Of a DNA stretch of 64,000 bases, positions 55,702-64,000 are shown in pieces. The stretch lies in NCBI RefSeq assembly GCF_023283485.1, contig NZ_JAKILU010000002.1:124001-188000 (forward strand), read 5' to 3'. The stretch is from Shewanella glacialipiscicola. GTDB lineage: Bacteria > Pseudomonadota > Gammaproteobacteria > Enterobacterales > Shewanellaceae. The translations under genes and the position numbers were made by a program. A model generated the notes under the pieces. It made no database searches. It was given only the letters and a program-made list of their open reading frames with translations, and was not told the DNA's origin. How positions within the stretch are numbered: the first letter of the stretch is position 1; every line of letters starts with the position of its first letter.

Positions 55702-55775
55702 TAGCCCGTCGGTTTGAAGGAGATGCACAACACGCTTTTGGACAAATCCTTGTTAAATTGTTAGCTCTAATTTGA
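55702..55775 (-). repeat. Possible degenerate 5' half of a second attC site
   Basis: On the minus strand the segment reads GAGCTAACAATTTAACAAGG then ATTTGTCCAAAAGCGTG, which resembles the left half of many integron attC sites (GCTAAC start, AACAAG arm, AACGCGTG centre with one change). The right half is not recognisable. It lies 26 bases beyond the intact attC. Weak evidence. Confidence 0.3.
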
Positions 55776-55801
55776 GAGTTTCGGATAAAAACTTCTATGG
55801 A

Positions 55802-55924
55802 ATAACGCCCTGTTAAGGCGGGAGCAACGGATTAGCACTAAACACAAACACAATAACCGTAAACACCAAGGCTCAATGGGACTGGAAACGCCACGCGTTG
55901 ACAATCCCATTGAGCCGTTTGTCA
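55802..55924 (-). repeat. Integron attC site, Vibrio cholerae repeat (VCR) type
   Basis: On the minus strand it begins ATGACAAACGGCTCAATGGG and ends AACAGGGCGTTAT. GGCTCAATGGGA and TCCCATTGAGCC pair perfectly. Inside, AACGC-CAC-GCGTT forms the apical stem with CTG/CAA partly paired, the usual bulged attC hairpin. The ATRAC/GTTAT-type ends pair as R'' and R'. From memory the sequence follows the VCR closely over the full 123 bases (CAACGCGTGGCGTTTCCAG core, TGAGCC, GTGTTTAGTG, GGGCGTTAT). It lies 9 bases after the stop of the gene at 55934, as expected for a cassette. Confidence 0.9.
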
Positions 55925-55933
55925 TGTTCGTAG

Positions 55934-56353
55934 CTAACGTCTTGCCTCTAATTTTTTAACCAATGTATGCGCAACACGATAAACATCTGATAAGTAATGA
56001 ACTTCACAAATTTTTACATATTCACGACCATCGTAATCACGACAAACCCTTGGTGCCAATTCAACCTCAAAAGAATTAGCTAAAGTCATTGCAGTATCAA
56101 CTAAGATCTGTGGATGCTCGTAAGCATTAACCGTCCCGAAATCTTCACCAACTGTAGCTGTCATAATTTCATATGACATTTCCTCACCCAAAATACGCAA
56201 CACAACTTGGCCTTGGTATACTACAACATACTTTTCTACTGCTTCTAAGCAGCTTTTATCTGATTTTCTAATGTCAAAAATTGCTTGCTTCATCTGTAAA
56301 AAACCGAAAGTAAAAAATCTGGCCATCCATTTTAGATCAACAACATAATGCAC
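55934..56353 (-). CDS. Probable integron gene-cassette protein, unknown function
   Basis: Up to 139 residues; the start is uncertain: GTG 56353, or ATG 56293 (MKQAIFDIRKSDKSCLEAVE, 119 residues), both with weak ribosome sites. The protein is soluble, with alternating strands and helices (VEKYVVVYQGQVVLRILG, EHPQILVDTAMTLANSFEVE) and several Cys, and I recognise no family. Its stop codon is directly followed by an attC site in the same orientation, and its neighbours look unlike core genes, so it is best explained as an integron cassette gene. Such cassettes often encode toxin-antitoxin, phage-defence or acetyltransferase proteins; none is evident here. Confidence 0.65.
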   Translation of the reverse strand: MHYVVDLKWMARFFTFGFLQMKQAIFDIRKSDKSCLEAVEKYVVVYQGQVVLRILGEEMSYEIMTATVGEDFGTVNAYEHPQILVDTAMTLANSFEVELAPRVCRDYDGREYVKICEVHYLSDVYRVAHTLVKKLEARR

Positions 56354-56533
56354 TTTTAGTTTGTCTACAACTTGTACGAGCTAAAATGGCTTAAATTACA
56401 GTCACCAAAAGTTGAAGGGCTAAAGCTGAGGCATAAAAATGAGTTAACTCATTAAAAAATTGGTATTTAAGACATGTTAATCCACCCAATAAAACAAATG
56501 GGCAGTGATTAGTTTGGTTAAGCAGGATTACAG

Positions 56534-56749
56534 TTAGTTACTGTGAAAGTGCTGACAGCTTGCCGCAAAGTGCCGTCGTCGCTTTTCTAAATATTCGCAG
56601 TAATCAGTAAGTTCTTGCAGCGTACCCACTGGGCCATGAAATAGCTTACCAAACTCAGTAGTGAGCTTGAGCCAATTGCCATGGGGGATACTTATTATTA
56701 AATCAAAAGACGGCGAGTCACTGGGCAATAATGACAATGAATGCTGCAA
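56534..56749 (-). pseudogene. Doubtful 71-codon frame, perhaps a gene remnant
   Basis: The open frame starts only at TTG, has no ribosome site and ends with LTDYCEYLEKRRRHFAASCQ and a few more residues. The composition is protein-like but I see no family. It lies between the terminator of the gene at 56945 and the cassette gene. It may be a truncated gene or a chance ORF. Confidence 0.3.
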
Positions 56750-56785
56750 AATTCAGTTAACTTGCTTTAGGCAATTTCAATTTAA

Positions 56786-56817
56786 AGTGGCAGCGTAAAG
56801 AAGCTTACGCTGCCACT
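56786..56817 (-). terminator. Intrinsic terminator of the exported-protein gene
   Basis: AGTGGCAGCGTAA and TTACGCTGCCACT form a perfect 13-bp stem with a 6-base loop; TTTAA follows on the minus strand. Confidence 0.75.
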
Positions 56818-56944
56818 CAAGTTTGATGTTTTAAGACGTTACTCGAGCAGTATTGCTTGATTCAAGCTTTATCTATTTGTGCGCCAGACTAAGCACGCAG
56901 TAATAGATCCACTCACAAACACCACCAAGTTCTAGCTCGATAAA

Positions 56945-58456
56945 CTACATAAAGGCTTTGGTGAAGGCTTCCTTCGACTGGCGAATATAGTTACGGGCAC
57001 TTTGGGCGTGTTGTTCCCATACAGAGCGATCGCTTGGGTCGGTGAACGGGTTTTGCTCAGTGGCAATCGAGCGTTCAAACTTATCATAGAAAGTTAGCAT
57101 GGCCGAGGTGATCTGGTTAAAACGCTCCTTGTATTCTTGAAATTCATCAATCTTCTCAGTGGTTTTAATCATGTATTGCACTAACTCAGCATTGCTATTT
57201 GACGCCAATAACGCTTCGGCTTTCGCGCTGATATTGGCACTCGCCTCGGCAATCACCTGCGCGCGAGTTTGCTCGTCTTTACTCATGACTTTGCTGTAAT
57301 TTTCAGGCGTACGAGCAATGCTGGCATGTTGTAAATAACTGCGTAAGTGTTTATCAAGATCGCGGCGAAACGCATCTAAACTCTTCTGCATGTTAACTAA
57401 GTCATTATCTAGCGCGGTGACTAATTGCAGCTCTTTTTCAATTTCAGACATAAAACGTTCGGCTTGCTGATAAATTTTCAGACCATTTTCTTCAGCAAAT
57501 TTTCGATCGCTGCGACTCAAATCGCCATTGTCATAGTTAGAACGATCAAACGTCGCTGCTACAAATGACTTAAAAGGTTCAGCAAAAGCGGAATAAGCAC
57601 CGGCACTGACCACGTTTAAGGTGGCCGTGGCTAAGTCACCAAAGGGTTTAACCATAGAACCTAAACGCGCCTGCTGGATAGGTGATGCCACCCGTTTAGT
57701 GTCGGTCAATACCGACCTAAAGGTGCTATATCCCATAGGGTTAGACATCTTATTGCGCTCAGATGTCGCGAGCACAAAGGTGATACTGGAATAAATCGCA
57801 TTCGAGTATTCAAGGTATTGTCTTTGGCTTTCAAGCTGGGCGGCGTAGTTTTTACCTAAGGTGCGGAACGACTCCGACTGCACGTCGTAGTTTTTGTCTT
57901 GTTTGAGTTTATCTAAAATCCCACCGATAATTTTCTGCTCATTTTTTTGCAGCGCCATATCGAGGCGAATTTTGTCTAAGCTCAAATCGTCCAGACTGAT
58001 GGGGCCATTAATGGCCTCAATGTCGAGGCGAATATACTGACGGCTGGGGTCGTCAATAGAGACGCGGTGCGCCAAATACTCATTTGCACCCGGTGTGATA
58101 TCAATTAAGGCAACATGCTGCCACTGGGCATCAAGTTTTAATACGGGTGAAGTTAATACATTGATTCGATACTGGGTTTGAGTATTTTGGGTTTTTACCC
58201 AAAACTCCAATAGCCCCGCTTCGGAAATAGGATACTTACTGACGATACTGCTATTGCCTTCGGCGCACAGCAGCGCACTTTCACCACTGTGTGGTTCAGC
58301 GCCTTCAAATTGACAACCCATGATCCACGACCAAGGTTGAGATAAACGATTGCCTTCAAAGTCGCTGGCAAACACTAACTCATTCTCTTTGGCGCTGGCA
58401 TTCACAGTGGTTAACACGCCAAGCAACAGCATTGAAATGACTGCAGTGGTGCGCAT
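56945..58456 (-). CDS. Exported protein of unknown function with beta-sandwich and coiled-coil parts
   Basis: 503 residues from ATG 58456, chosen because GAGG precedes it by five bases (an earlier ATG at 58474 lacks a site). A signal peptide ends near NASA (about residue 22). Residues 25-165 look like a carbohydrate-binding, jelly-roll-type beta domain (FASDFEGNRLSQPWSW, SGESALLCAEG, GLLEFWVKTQ, DAQWQHVALIDI). Residues 170-500 are mostly helical with coiled-coil character. I do not recognise the family. It is a single gene with its own terminator. Confidence 0.7.
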   Translation of the reverse strand: MRTTAVISMLLLGVLTTVNASAKENELVFASDFEGNRLSQPWSWIMGCQFEGAEPHSGESALLCAEGNSSIVSKYPISEAGLLEFWVKTQNTQTQYRINVLTSPVLKLDAQWQHVALIDITPGANEYLAHRVSIDDPSRQYIRLDIEAINGPISLDDLSLDKIRLDMALQKNEQKIIGGILDKLKQDKNYDVQSESFRTLGKNYAAQLESQRQYLEYSNAIYSSITFVLATSERNKMSNPMGYSTFRSVLTDTKRVASPIQQARLGSMVKPFGDLATATLNVVSAGAYSAFAEPFKSFVAATFDRSNYDNGDLSRSDRKFAEENGLKIYQQAERFMSEIEKELQLVTALDNDLVNMQKSLDAFRRDLDKHLRSYLQHASIARTPENYSKVMSKDEQTRAQVIAEASANISAKAEALLASNSNAELVQYMIKTTEKIDEFQEYKERFNQITSAMLTFYDKFERSIATEQNPFTDPSDRSVWEQHAQSARNYIRQSKEAFTKAFM

Positions 58457-58722
58457 AATAGCCTCATAAGACATAAATTACTAAAATTAACGAGCGAGTC
58501 ATTCGGCTCAATACCCAGTTATATCAACAGTCAAGCTAACCCAAGGTTATCTGCGAACCCAGCTCCTTTACTAAGGCTATTGCCTCGAAAAGCCAGCACG
58601 CTTGAATGAGTTATTTTTGATAGCTGATTAAACCAGCGAAATGTACCAGAGGCCAACATCCCACGCTAGCGCTAAGTCGTGTTTGGCGTAAAAGATAAAT
58701 ATTTAGCCGTTAGCGCCAAGTA

Positions 58723-60078
58723 TTAATGCAGCCGCGCTTCAACTCGTTTCATGGCGTAAAACATCCATATCGTCAAAATAGTGCTACAAGTTGCGAGCGA
58801 CATCCACACCCCGACCACGCCAAATGCCCAAGCAAAACAGTAGATGATAACAGCAATCAAAATAAGCTTAGCGCCCGTGAGCATAGAGGCTTGTTTTGAA
58901 CAATTAATCGCTTGAAAGAAACTCGCACCGACTAAAATCAAGCCTTCCATTGGTAAGCCCCAGAAATACCAGTGCATGCCTTCAATCGCCACCGGCGTTA
59001 GGTTAGGGTTATCGCCAGCAAACAAATACACTAACCACTCAGGACGAGAATAAATCAGTGCTAAGCCTAAAGCAGCGGTGAGCAGCGTCATACCAAAGGC
59101 AATATTGCGCGCTTGTTTAACCCTGTCAAAACGCCCTGCCCCAGCGTTAAAGCTATAAATAGGTTGAGTGCCAAGGGCTATACCCTCAAAAATCAAATAG
59201 AAAAACGCCTCGGTATAACTCACCACGCCATAAGCTGCTACGTGTAAGGGGCCGCCAACCCATAAAAAAGCCATGTTGTGCAGGGTTAAGACTATCGATA
59301 GATAAAGGTTCATCAACAAGCTCGGTAAACCCACGCGGGCAATGTTGATGCAATTGTCGAATTTGAGTTTCATCTGCTCAAGATTGATTTTAAGCCGAGT
59401 GCGAGGGCCGAAAAAATGCTGCAAACATAACAGCCCAGTCACTGCCTGCGACAGCATAGTCGCAATCGCGGCGCCTGCTAAACCAAAGGGAAAAACCACA
59501 ATAAACAGCCAATCTAACAGAGTGTTTAATACCCCGCCCAAAATCAGCACCCAAGTCACCATGGAGGGGCGGCCGTCATTACGCAGTAGTGTGGTAAAGG
59601 TCATTGAAATAATCGGGAAATGACACAGGGCGAAATACCAGAATAGGTATTGGTTAGCATTTTCGAGTATTTCACCTTGCGCCCCGAGGACAATTAAAAT
59701 ATCCCGCGAGAATATCCCCCCCACAAGGGCAAAAAAGCCTCCCGCCAATAAACATAAACTAAAGGCATTACCAATGAGTTTACGGGCTTTAGCGATATTA
59801 CCTTGACCAAGATTGATTGATACTAATGCCGCGCTGCCCATGCCTATCATAGCGCCAATGGCATACAGGATAGCGCCGACAGGATAAGCTAACATCATCC
59901 CCGCAAGGCCCGTTTCACCTAGATAGTGCCCAACGAAAATACCATCAATCGTCACATACACGCCTGTCACCAACATAGAGGCAATGGTGGGTATGGTATA
60001 GCGCCAAAAAAGCTTAGTAATCGGCTCCTCAAGCAAACTCATATCCGCTGGAGCATGATTAGATGTTGTTGCTGTCAT
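58723..60078 (-). CDS. MATE-family efflux transporter
   Basis: A 451-residue inner membrane protein with 12 membrane helices in two repeats. Typical features are LFWRYTIPTIASMLVTGVYV, IDGIFVGHYLGETGLAG, GMGSAALVSINLGQGN in the first half and the repeated FEGIALGTQPIYSFNAGAG in the second. It probably exports cationic drugs or metabolites by H+ or Na+ antiport. No regulator lies nearby and the substrate is unknown. Confidence 0.9.
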   Translation of the reverse strand: MTATTSNHAPADMSLLEEPITKLFWRYTIPTIASMLVTGVYVTIDGIFVGHYLGETGLAGMMLAYPVGAILYAIGAMIGMGSAALVSINLGQGNIAKARKLIGNAFSLCLLAGGFFALVGGIFSRDILIVLGAQGEILENANQYLFWYFALCHFPIISMTFTTLLRNDGRPSMVTWVLILGGVLNTLLDWLFIVVFPFGLAGAAIATMLSQAVTGLLCLQHFFGPRTRLKINLEQMKLKFDNCINIARVGLPSLLMNLYLSIVLTLHNMAFLWVGGPLHVAAYGVVSYTEAFFYLIFEGIALGTQPIYSFNAGAGRFDRVKQARNIAFGMTLLTAALGLALIYSRPEWLVYLFAGDNPNLTPVAIEGMHWYFWGLPMEGLILVGASFFQAINCSKQASMLTGAKLILIAVIIYCFAWAFGVVGVWMSLATCSTILTIWMFYAMKRVEARLH

Positions 60079-60470
60079 TCGTATTTCTCACAAAATAAAA
60101 GGCAAGGGCCACAGAAAAATGATCGGGCGAACAAAAATGCGGCAGAGGATTGTACCTAAATCCACTCGGAACACAAAGCCCGTTAAGTCGAAAAATGAGC
60201 CGTAAAGACTAATTATCACAATGGGTTAAGTGAAAATAGCGCCGTTGCAGCCAAGCTCACAAGCCAAACACAGTTTAATAACAGATACGGGATAACTCAT
60301 CATTTTTTGCTACTTTTTTGGTGTTTAAAGCTAAATTAGGTAAAGTATCAACCCAAGCATACCCATTCTTGCATTTTTGCGAGATAAAACGATTAATACG
60401 TTAACTTTAATCAGTTGATTAATAATGGGTTAATACAAAATAACACCTATAAAAACAATAAGGGAAGGAC
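60079..60470. other. Divergent intergenic region without a gene
   Basis: About 390 AT-rich bases between the MATE and POT genes. AAGGGAAGGAC before 60471 is the POT ribosome site. No other structure stands out. Confidence 0.4.
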
Positions 60471-62012
60471 ATGAGCCAAAATAGTCCAAATGCAGACAAT
60501 GATCTGCAAGAAGTTAAACAACTCGGTATGTGGGCCTCGATTACCAGCCTAGGGTATATTTTTTGGCTGGTCGGCGGTATGGAACTCGTTGAACGTATCG
60601 CCTACTACGGCGTTAAGGCCAGCGCAGGGCTTTATGCAAAAGCACCCGAATCTGCAGGCGGCTTAGGGATTAGCCTAAGTGACTACGGCATCATTATTTC
60701 TCTTTGGGCCATAATGCAAACTTTTGTCCCAGTGTTTACCGGTGGTATGTCTGATCGCGTCGGCTACAAAGAAACCATTTTTGGCTCCACCATTATTAAA
60801 ATATTGGGCTATTTAGTCATGGCATTTTTCCCTAGTTTTTGGGGTTTTCTTGTCGGAGCCTTGCTACTTGCCATCGGCACCGGAATATTTAAGCCGGGTA
60901 TTCAAGGCACACTAGTGCTGTCTACCCAACGAAATAACACTTCAATGGCGTGGGGAATTTTTTACCAAGTCGTTAATATTGGCGGTTTTCTCGGGCCATT
61001 AGTCGCCGTGCATATGCGCCAACTGTCTTGGGACAATGTGTTCTTTGCCTGCGCCGCGATTATCTCACTCAACTTTTTATTTTTACTAACCTACACTGAG
61101 CCTGGCAAAGCTGAAAGGTTAGCGCGCAATAAACAAATTCAATCGGGTGAAGTCAAGCAAGAAGCCCTATGGCGCGATGCTTGGCATGAACTTAAAAAGC
61201 CAATAGTGATTTACTATATGTTGGTATTTGCAGGCTTTTGGTTTTTATTCAACGCATTATTTGATGTACTGCCAATTCATATTTCTGAATGGGTTGATAC
61301 CAGCGTAATCGTTACTACCCTCTTTGGCAGTGAAGGCACCAGTAACGGTATTCTGCAATTTTGGCTTGGGCTAAATAACGATGGTACTAAGGTGATGCCC
61401 GAAGGCATGCTTAATCTTAATGCCGGCCTTATCATGACAAGTTGCTTTATTGTTGCGGCGCTCACAGCCAAATATCGTATTACTACTGCCATGCTTATTG
61501 GCTGTTTACTGAGTATTTTGGCGTTTGTGTTTATTGGCGCTTTCCATACAGCTTGGTTTATTGTGCTCGCGATTGCGATGTTCTCTCTTGGCGAGATGAT
61601 GATCAGCCCCAAGAAAAATGAGTTCATGGGTAATATTGCGCCTAAAGGTAAAAAAGCCATGTATTTAGGATTTGTGATGTTACCCCAAGGCATAGGTTGG
61701 GGCTTAGAAGGCTACTTTGGCCCTAAGTTATATGAGATTTATGCATCGAAGGAGCTGTTTTCGCGGGATTTATTATTAGAGCGCGGTATGAATGCCATTG
61801 ATGTAAGCGCTATTCCTCAAGGTGAAGCTTTTACTACGCTGGTGAGTTTCACGGGGGAAAGCGCCGAACAACTCACCCAATTTTTGTATCATAGCCATAA
61901 TATCGGCATGGCGTGGTATATCATTGCCGCCATAGGGACTATCTCAGCAGTCGGGATTTACCTTTATGGTAAGTGGTTACTCACACTGCAAAAAGCCCAG
62001 CGAGCAGCCTAA
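60471..62012 (+). CDS. POT/PTR-family MFS transporter (proton-coupled peptide transporter type)
   Basis: A 513-residue inner membrane protein with about 12-14 helices. GMELVERIAYYGVKASAGLY is the ExxER-x-YYG signature of the POT family (H+ coupling), with GGMSDRVGYKETI and GTGIFKPGIQGTLVLSTQ. Unusually the loop around residues 270-310 is long, and the sequence differs from classical DtpA-type members, so the substrate may not be a di/tripeptide. Monocistronic, divergent from the MATE gene. Confidence 0.82.
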   Translation: MSQNSPNADNDLQEVKQLGMWASITSLGYIFWLVGGMELVERIAYYGVKASAGLYAKAPESAGGLGISLSDYGIIISLWAIMQTFVPVFTGGMSDRVGYKETIFGSTIIKILGYLVMAFFPSFWGFLVGALLLAIGTGIFKPGIQGTLVLSTQRNNTSMAWGIFYQVVNIGGFLGPLVAVHMRQLSWDNVFFACAAIISLNFLFLLTYTEPGKAERLARNKQIQSGEVKQEALWRDAWHELKKPIVIYYMLVFAGFWFLFNALFDVLPIHISEWVDTSVIVTTLFGSEGTSNGILQFWLGLNNDGTKVMPEGMLNLNAGLIMTSCFIVAALTAKYRITTAMLIGCLLSILAFVFIGAFHTAWFIVLAIAMFSLGEMMISPKKNEFMGNIAPKGKKAMYLGFVMLPQGIGWGLEGYFGPKLYEIYASKELFSRDLLLERGMNAIDVSAIPQGEAFTTLVSFTGESAEQLTQFLYHSHNIGMAWYIIAAIGTISAVGIYLYGKWLLTLQKAQRAA

Positions 62013-62042
62013 TAAATTTACCGTTGAAAAGCGCTAATATCA

Positions 62043-62078
62043 GACTAAAAGTGCGTATTTTTATACTCACTTTTAGTC
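62043..62078. terminator. Stem-loop between convergent POT and DUF3087 genes
   Basis: GACTAAAAGTG and CACTTTTAGTC form an 11-bp inverted repeat with a 14-base, T-rich loop. Confidence 0.65.
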
Positions 62079-62101
62079 TTGATTCACTATAAACTTTAGC
62101 G

Positions 62102-62620
62102 TTATAAATTTAGCATTTCAGGGGTAAATTGTTCAGGTGAGATCAATAAGCCTAAACTGTCGATTTGGGCGTTTAAACGATTCAAATCCTGGGTCAACGC
62201 AGGCAAGGTCAATGTGTTATCATCAAGTAAATATACTTGCCTTAAACTAGTATAATAAAACAGCAACGTAATCAACGCATTGACATCATTTTGCGCCGCA
62301 GCAGCTTTAATCTTTACCAACTTACGATAAATACGATTATGTAACTGCTTTAATCGCCAAACGTAATAAATCTCGCGAAAAAAAGGCCGCTCCTTAAAGT
62401 GATGCAACACAGCGCCACACAAGCCCACACTTAAGATCACCCCCAAAAGATTTAAATGAAAGTTACCCGTCGGCTCGCCCGGTACGGGGGTCGCTCCAAA
62501 AATGGCAATCAATGCAGACCCAAATGCCAATGAAAGCCCCACCAAACTGAGCACTAAAATCACAATCAATAAATTCATGTTCTTACGATATCGGGTTTTA
62601 TCTATTTCTTGCAGCTTCAT
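62102..62620 (-). CDS. DUF3087 family membrane protein
   Basis: 172 residues from ATG 62620 (MKLQEIDKTRYRKNMNLLIV). Two membrane helices (about 15-42 and 55-75) and a cytosolic helical domain with FREIYYVWRLKQLHNRIYRKL, typical of DUF3087, a family of Shewanella, Vibrio and Pseudomonas of unknown function. An earlier in-frame ATG at 62674 seems too far upstream. Its ribosome site is weak. Confidence 0.82.
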   Translation of the reverse strand: MKLQEIDKTRYRKNMNLLIVILVLSLVGLSLAFGSALIAIFGATPVPGEPTGNFHLNLLGVILSVGLCGAVLHHFKERPFFREIYYVWRLKQLHNRIYRKLVKIKAAAAQNDVNALITLLFYYTSLRQVYLLDDNTLTLPALTQDLNRLNAQIDSLGLLISPEQFTPEMLNL

Positions 62621-62784
62621 TACATTACGCTCGAATAGCCCGCCCTGAGTAGGCGTGTTAATAATTAATCGCAAATCATACCCGAATCGTCTTTATTCGG
62701 CCTTAATTGATTGAAACGAATCGTATACACATATGTTTAAACTGGCTTACTTGAACGTTTATTGAGTAACTAGTTAAATAAGCA

Positions 62785-63891
62785 TTAGTTAAGGCAAGCC
62801 ATAAGTTGCTGTTCTATCTCGTCCCAATCAACGTCGTTCACGGTAATGATTTCTAATCTAGAATCTAGCGTATCATCCAGTTCAACCACACTTAGCTCAT
62901 GGTCAATCCAATTAAACCCTGCAATACCATCTGACGTGATCATCACCGCTTTTAATCTGAGCAGCGCGTGCCCCATATTAGATGACTGGGACTGCCGTTG
63001 AATAAAAGCAATCAGCTTTTCAAAATCAAACTCTAATGTCGGCTCAAATACCCAACCACAGCTAAAGCAACCCTCGCCGCGATTCTGCTTGCGTACCATG
63101 CCGCGCTTATCAAAAGCTAAACTAGTCTCCATTGCCCCATCAGCAAACAAACCCAATTCACTTAAATGTGAGCCACCAGTTCGCAGCAAGCTAGGCGTGG
63201 TTATCGCAAGATTACCCAGCTTAGGTTTCACGCCAGTAGGCCCACTCGCGTTGAGCGAAACACGCCGCGGCTGGTTAAGATAATCGAGCAAAGCGTGAGG
63301 TAAAGGCTGCTGGTTTGTATGGCTAACCACGGGAATATCGGCGCGTTCGATATGGCTTAAATAAGTCTGTAACTCATAGAGTAACTTGGTGTTTTCAGCA
63401 TCATACAAATCGGATTTCGTGGCGATAATCACATCAGCTACTTGCAGTTGTTGAATAAAATTAGCGTGTTCGCGATAGCGAGGATCATGAATTTTGCGCG
63501 CATCCACTAAACATAGGGTGCTGCGTAGTGAAATCACATTCTGATAATGAGCAGCACTCAATACTTTAATAATTTCATTGGGATGGCCAAGCCCCGTAGG
63601 CTCAATCAGTAAACGGTCTGGTTTCGCTTTGGCAATCAATTGATTGATAGCGACTTGCGTCGGTACGCCTGCAGCACAACACATACAGCCACCGGCCACC
63701 TCACGAATTTGTATGCCATTATCGGAGGAGTTCAGTAACCCCGCATCAATGCCAACCTCACCAAACTCATTCACCAGCACAGCCCAAATCTCATCCGCGG
63801 GTTTAGTCGCCAGCAATTGTTTAATCAAAGAGGTTTTACCTACGCCTAAAAAACCTGTGATGATATTGGTGGGAATCGCTTTGATAATCAT
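62785..63891 (-). CDS. CobW/COG0523-family GTPase (putative metal chaperone)
   Basis: A 368-residue G3E GTPase. Walker A GFLGVGKTS (about 14-22), VNEFGEVGIDAGLL, the metal-binding motif GGCMCCAAG (CxCC, about 70), ILIEPTGLGHP-type sequence (here LLIEPTGLGHP) and TKSD as the base-specifying motif. The C-terminal CobW_C domain has CFSCGWVFEPTLEF. Members deliver zinc or other metals to client enzymes. No Zur box was identified. AAGGAAACTCGC-type purines are opposite the start; the exact ribosome site is weak. Confidence 0.9.
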   Translation of the reverse strand: MIIKAIPTNIITGFLGVGKTSLIKQLLATKPADEIWAVLVNEFGEVGIDAGLLNSSDNGIQIREVAGGCMCCAAGVPTQVAINQLIAKAKPDRLLIEPTGLGHPNEIIKVLSAAHYQNVISLRSTLCLVDARKIHDPRYREHANFIQQLQVADVIIATKSDLYDAENTKLLYELQTYLSHIERADIPVVSHTNQQPLPHALLDYLNQPRRVSLNASGPTGVKPKLGNLAITTPSLLRTGGSHLSELGLFADGAMETSLAFDKRGMVRKQNRGEGCFSCGWVFEPTLEFDFEKLIAFIQRQSQSSNMGHALLRLKAVMITSDGIAGFNWIDHELSVVELDDTLDSRLEIITVNDVDWDEIEQQLMACLN

Positions 63892-63956
63892 AAGGAAACT
63901 CGCTCGAATAGAAAGCTTGGCGCTCGAGTGTAGAAGTATTGGCTTTGAAGCTCAAC

Positions 63957-63987
63957 AAAAAGCGCATCGATTAGGATGCGCTTTTTA
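63957..63987. terminator. Bidirectional terminator at the right edge
   Basis: AAAAAGCGCATC and GATGCGCTTTTT form a perfect stem. It probably ends a gene beyond the right edge, since the CobW gene starts, rather than ends, here. Confidence 0.75.
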
Positions 63988-64000
63988 GTGACAACATATG

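Noticed and set aside
61277-61693. 138-codon open frame antisense to the POT transporter
   Set aside because: Opposite conserved membrane helices; no independent support.
1-64000. CRISPR array, tRNA, rRNA, prophage or intact insertion sequence
   Set aside because: No regularly spaced repeats, cloverleaf sequences, phage genes or transposase reading frames were seen on either strand.

Overview
The window looks like chromosomal DNA of a Shewanella (Gammaproteobacteria). The clearest pointers are the lactate block lldP-dld-lldE-lldF-lldG next to nadK/grpE, dxs-ispA-xseB, the sodium-type stator genes pomAB, thiI, gcvA-DUF423-rlmM, a monofunctional NAD-type isocitrate dehydrogenase, and phoBR beside an orphan pstS. 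I know this order from S. oneidensis and relatives. The species is inferred from gene order and protein character, not from a search.

Layout. 1-8.5 kb: cut-off aspartoacylase-like gene, MarR regulator with divergent CynX-type exporter, PhnA-like protein, DUF2461, TetR regulator with two divergent glutathione transferases, RsmB/NSUN-type RNA methyltransferase and a 52-residue protein. 8.7-9.0 kb: MITE-like palindromic element. 9-15.3 kb: YfaZ-like outer membrane protein, GNAT, MgtE, glutathione peroxidase, a cluster of small RNA genes, M1 aminopeptidase. 15.6-20.3 kb: a fourth small RNA, pstS with a clear Pho box, phoR, phoB, porin. 20.6-34.5 kb: rdgC, M61 peptidase, TPR/degenerate-GGDEF protein and a true diguanylate cyclase, ppnN, xni, DUF3192, S9 peptidase, NAD-isocitrate dehydrogenase. 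34.7-47 kb: rlmM, DUF423, hydrolase, gcvA, small exported protein, thiI, pomBA, xseB-ispA-dxs, grpE (sigma-32 promoter), nadK. 47-55.5 kb: the lactate genes. 55.5-57 kb: an integron attC site with a probable cassette gene. 57-64 kb: unknown exported protein, MATE transporter, POT-family transporter, DUF3087 protein, CobW-family GTPase.

The most interesting item is a set of four related, stand-alone small RNA genes (about 12.5-13.4 kb and 15.6-15.75 kb). Each begins with a near-consensus sigma-E promoter with exactly 16 bp between the elements. Each carries a 5' TTCATCATC...CTCC segment, a stem-loop exposing CTAGCGC, and an intrinsic terminator. Three of the four contain the 9-mer GTTCATCAT (the fourth has eight of its bases), which is perfectly complementary to the start codons of the porin mRNA encoded at 19.4-20.3 kb. 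A nearby CTCC(C)TTT tract can pair with that porin's ribosome binding site. This suggests an envelope-stress sRNA family that silences a porin, similar in logic to RybB/MicA/VrrA but unrelated to them in sequence as far as I can recall.

Other structured signals: four CRP-like dyads upstream of lldP; a separate promoter with a TGAGAATA-type dyad upstream of lldE; a UUCG-capped intercistronic hairpin between lldP and dld; paired MarR operators; a sigma-32 promoter for grpE; and a Vibrio-repeat-like attC. I saw no tRNA, rRNA, CRISPR array, intact insertion sequence or prophage.
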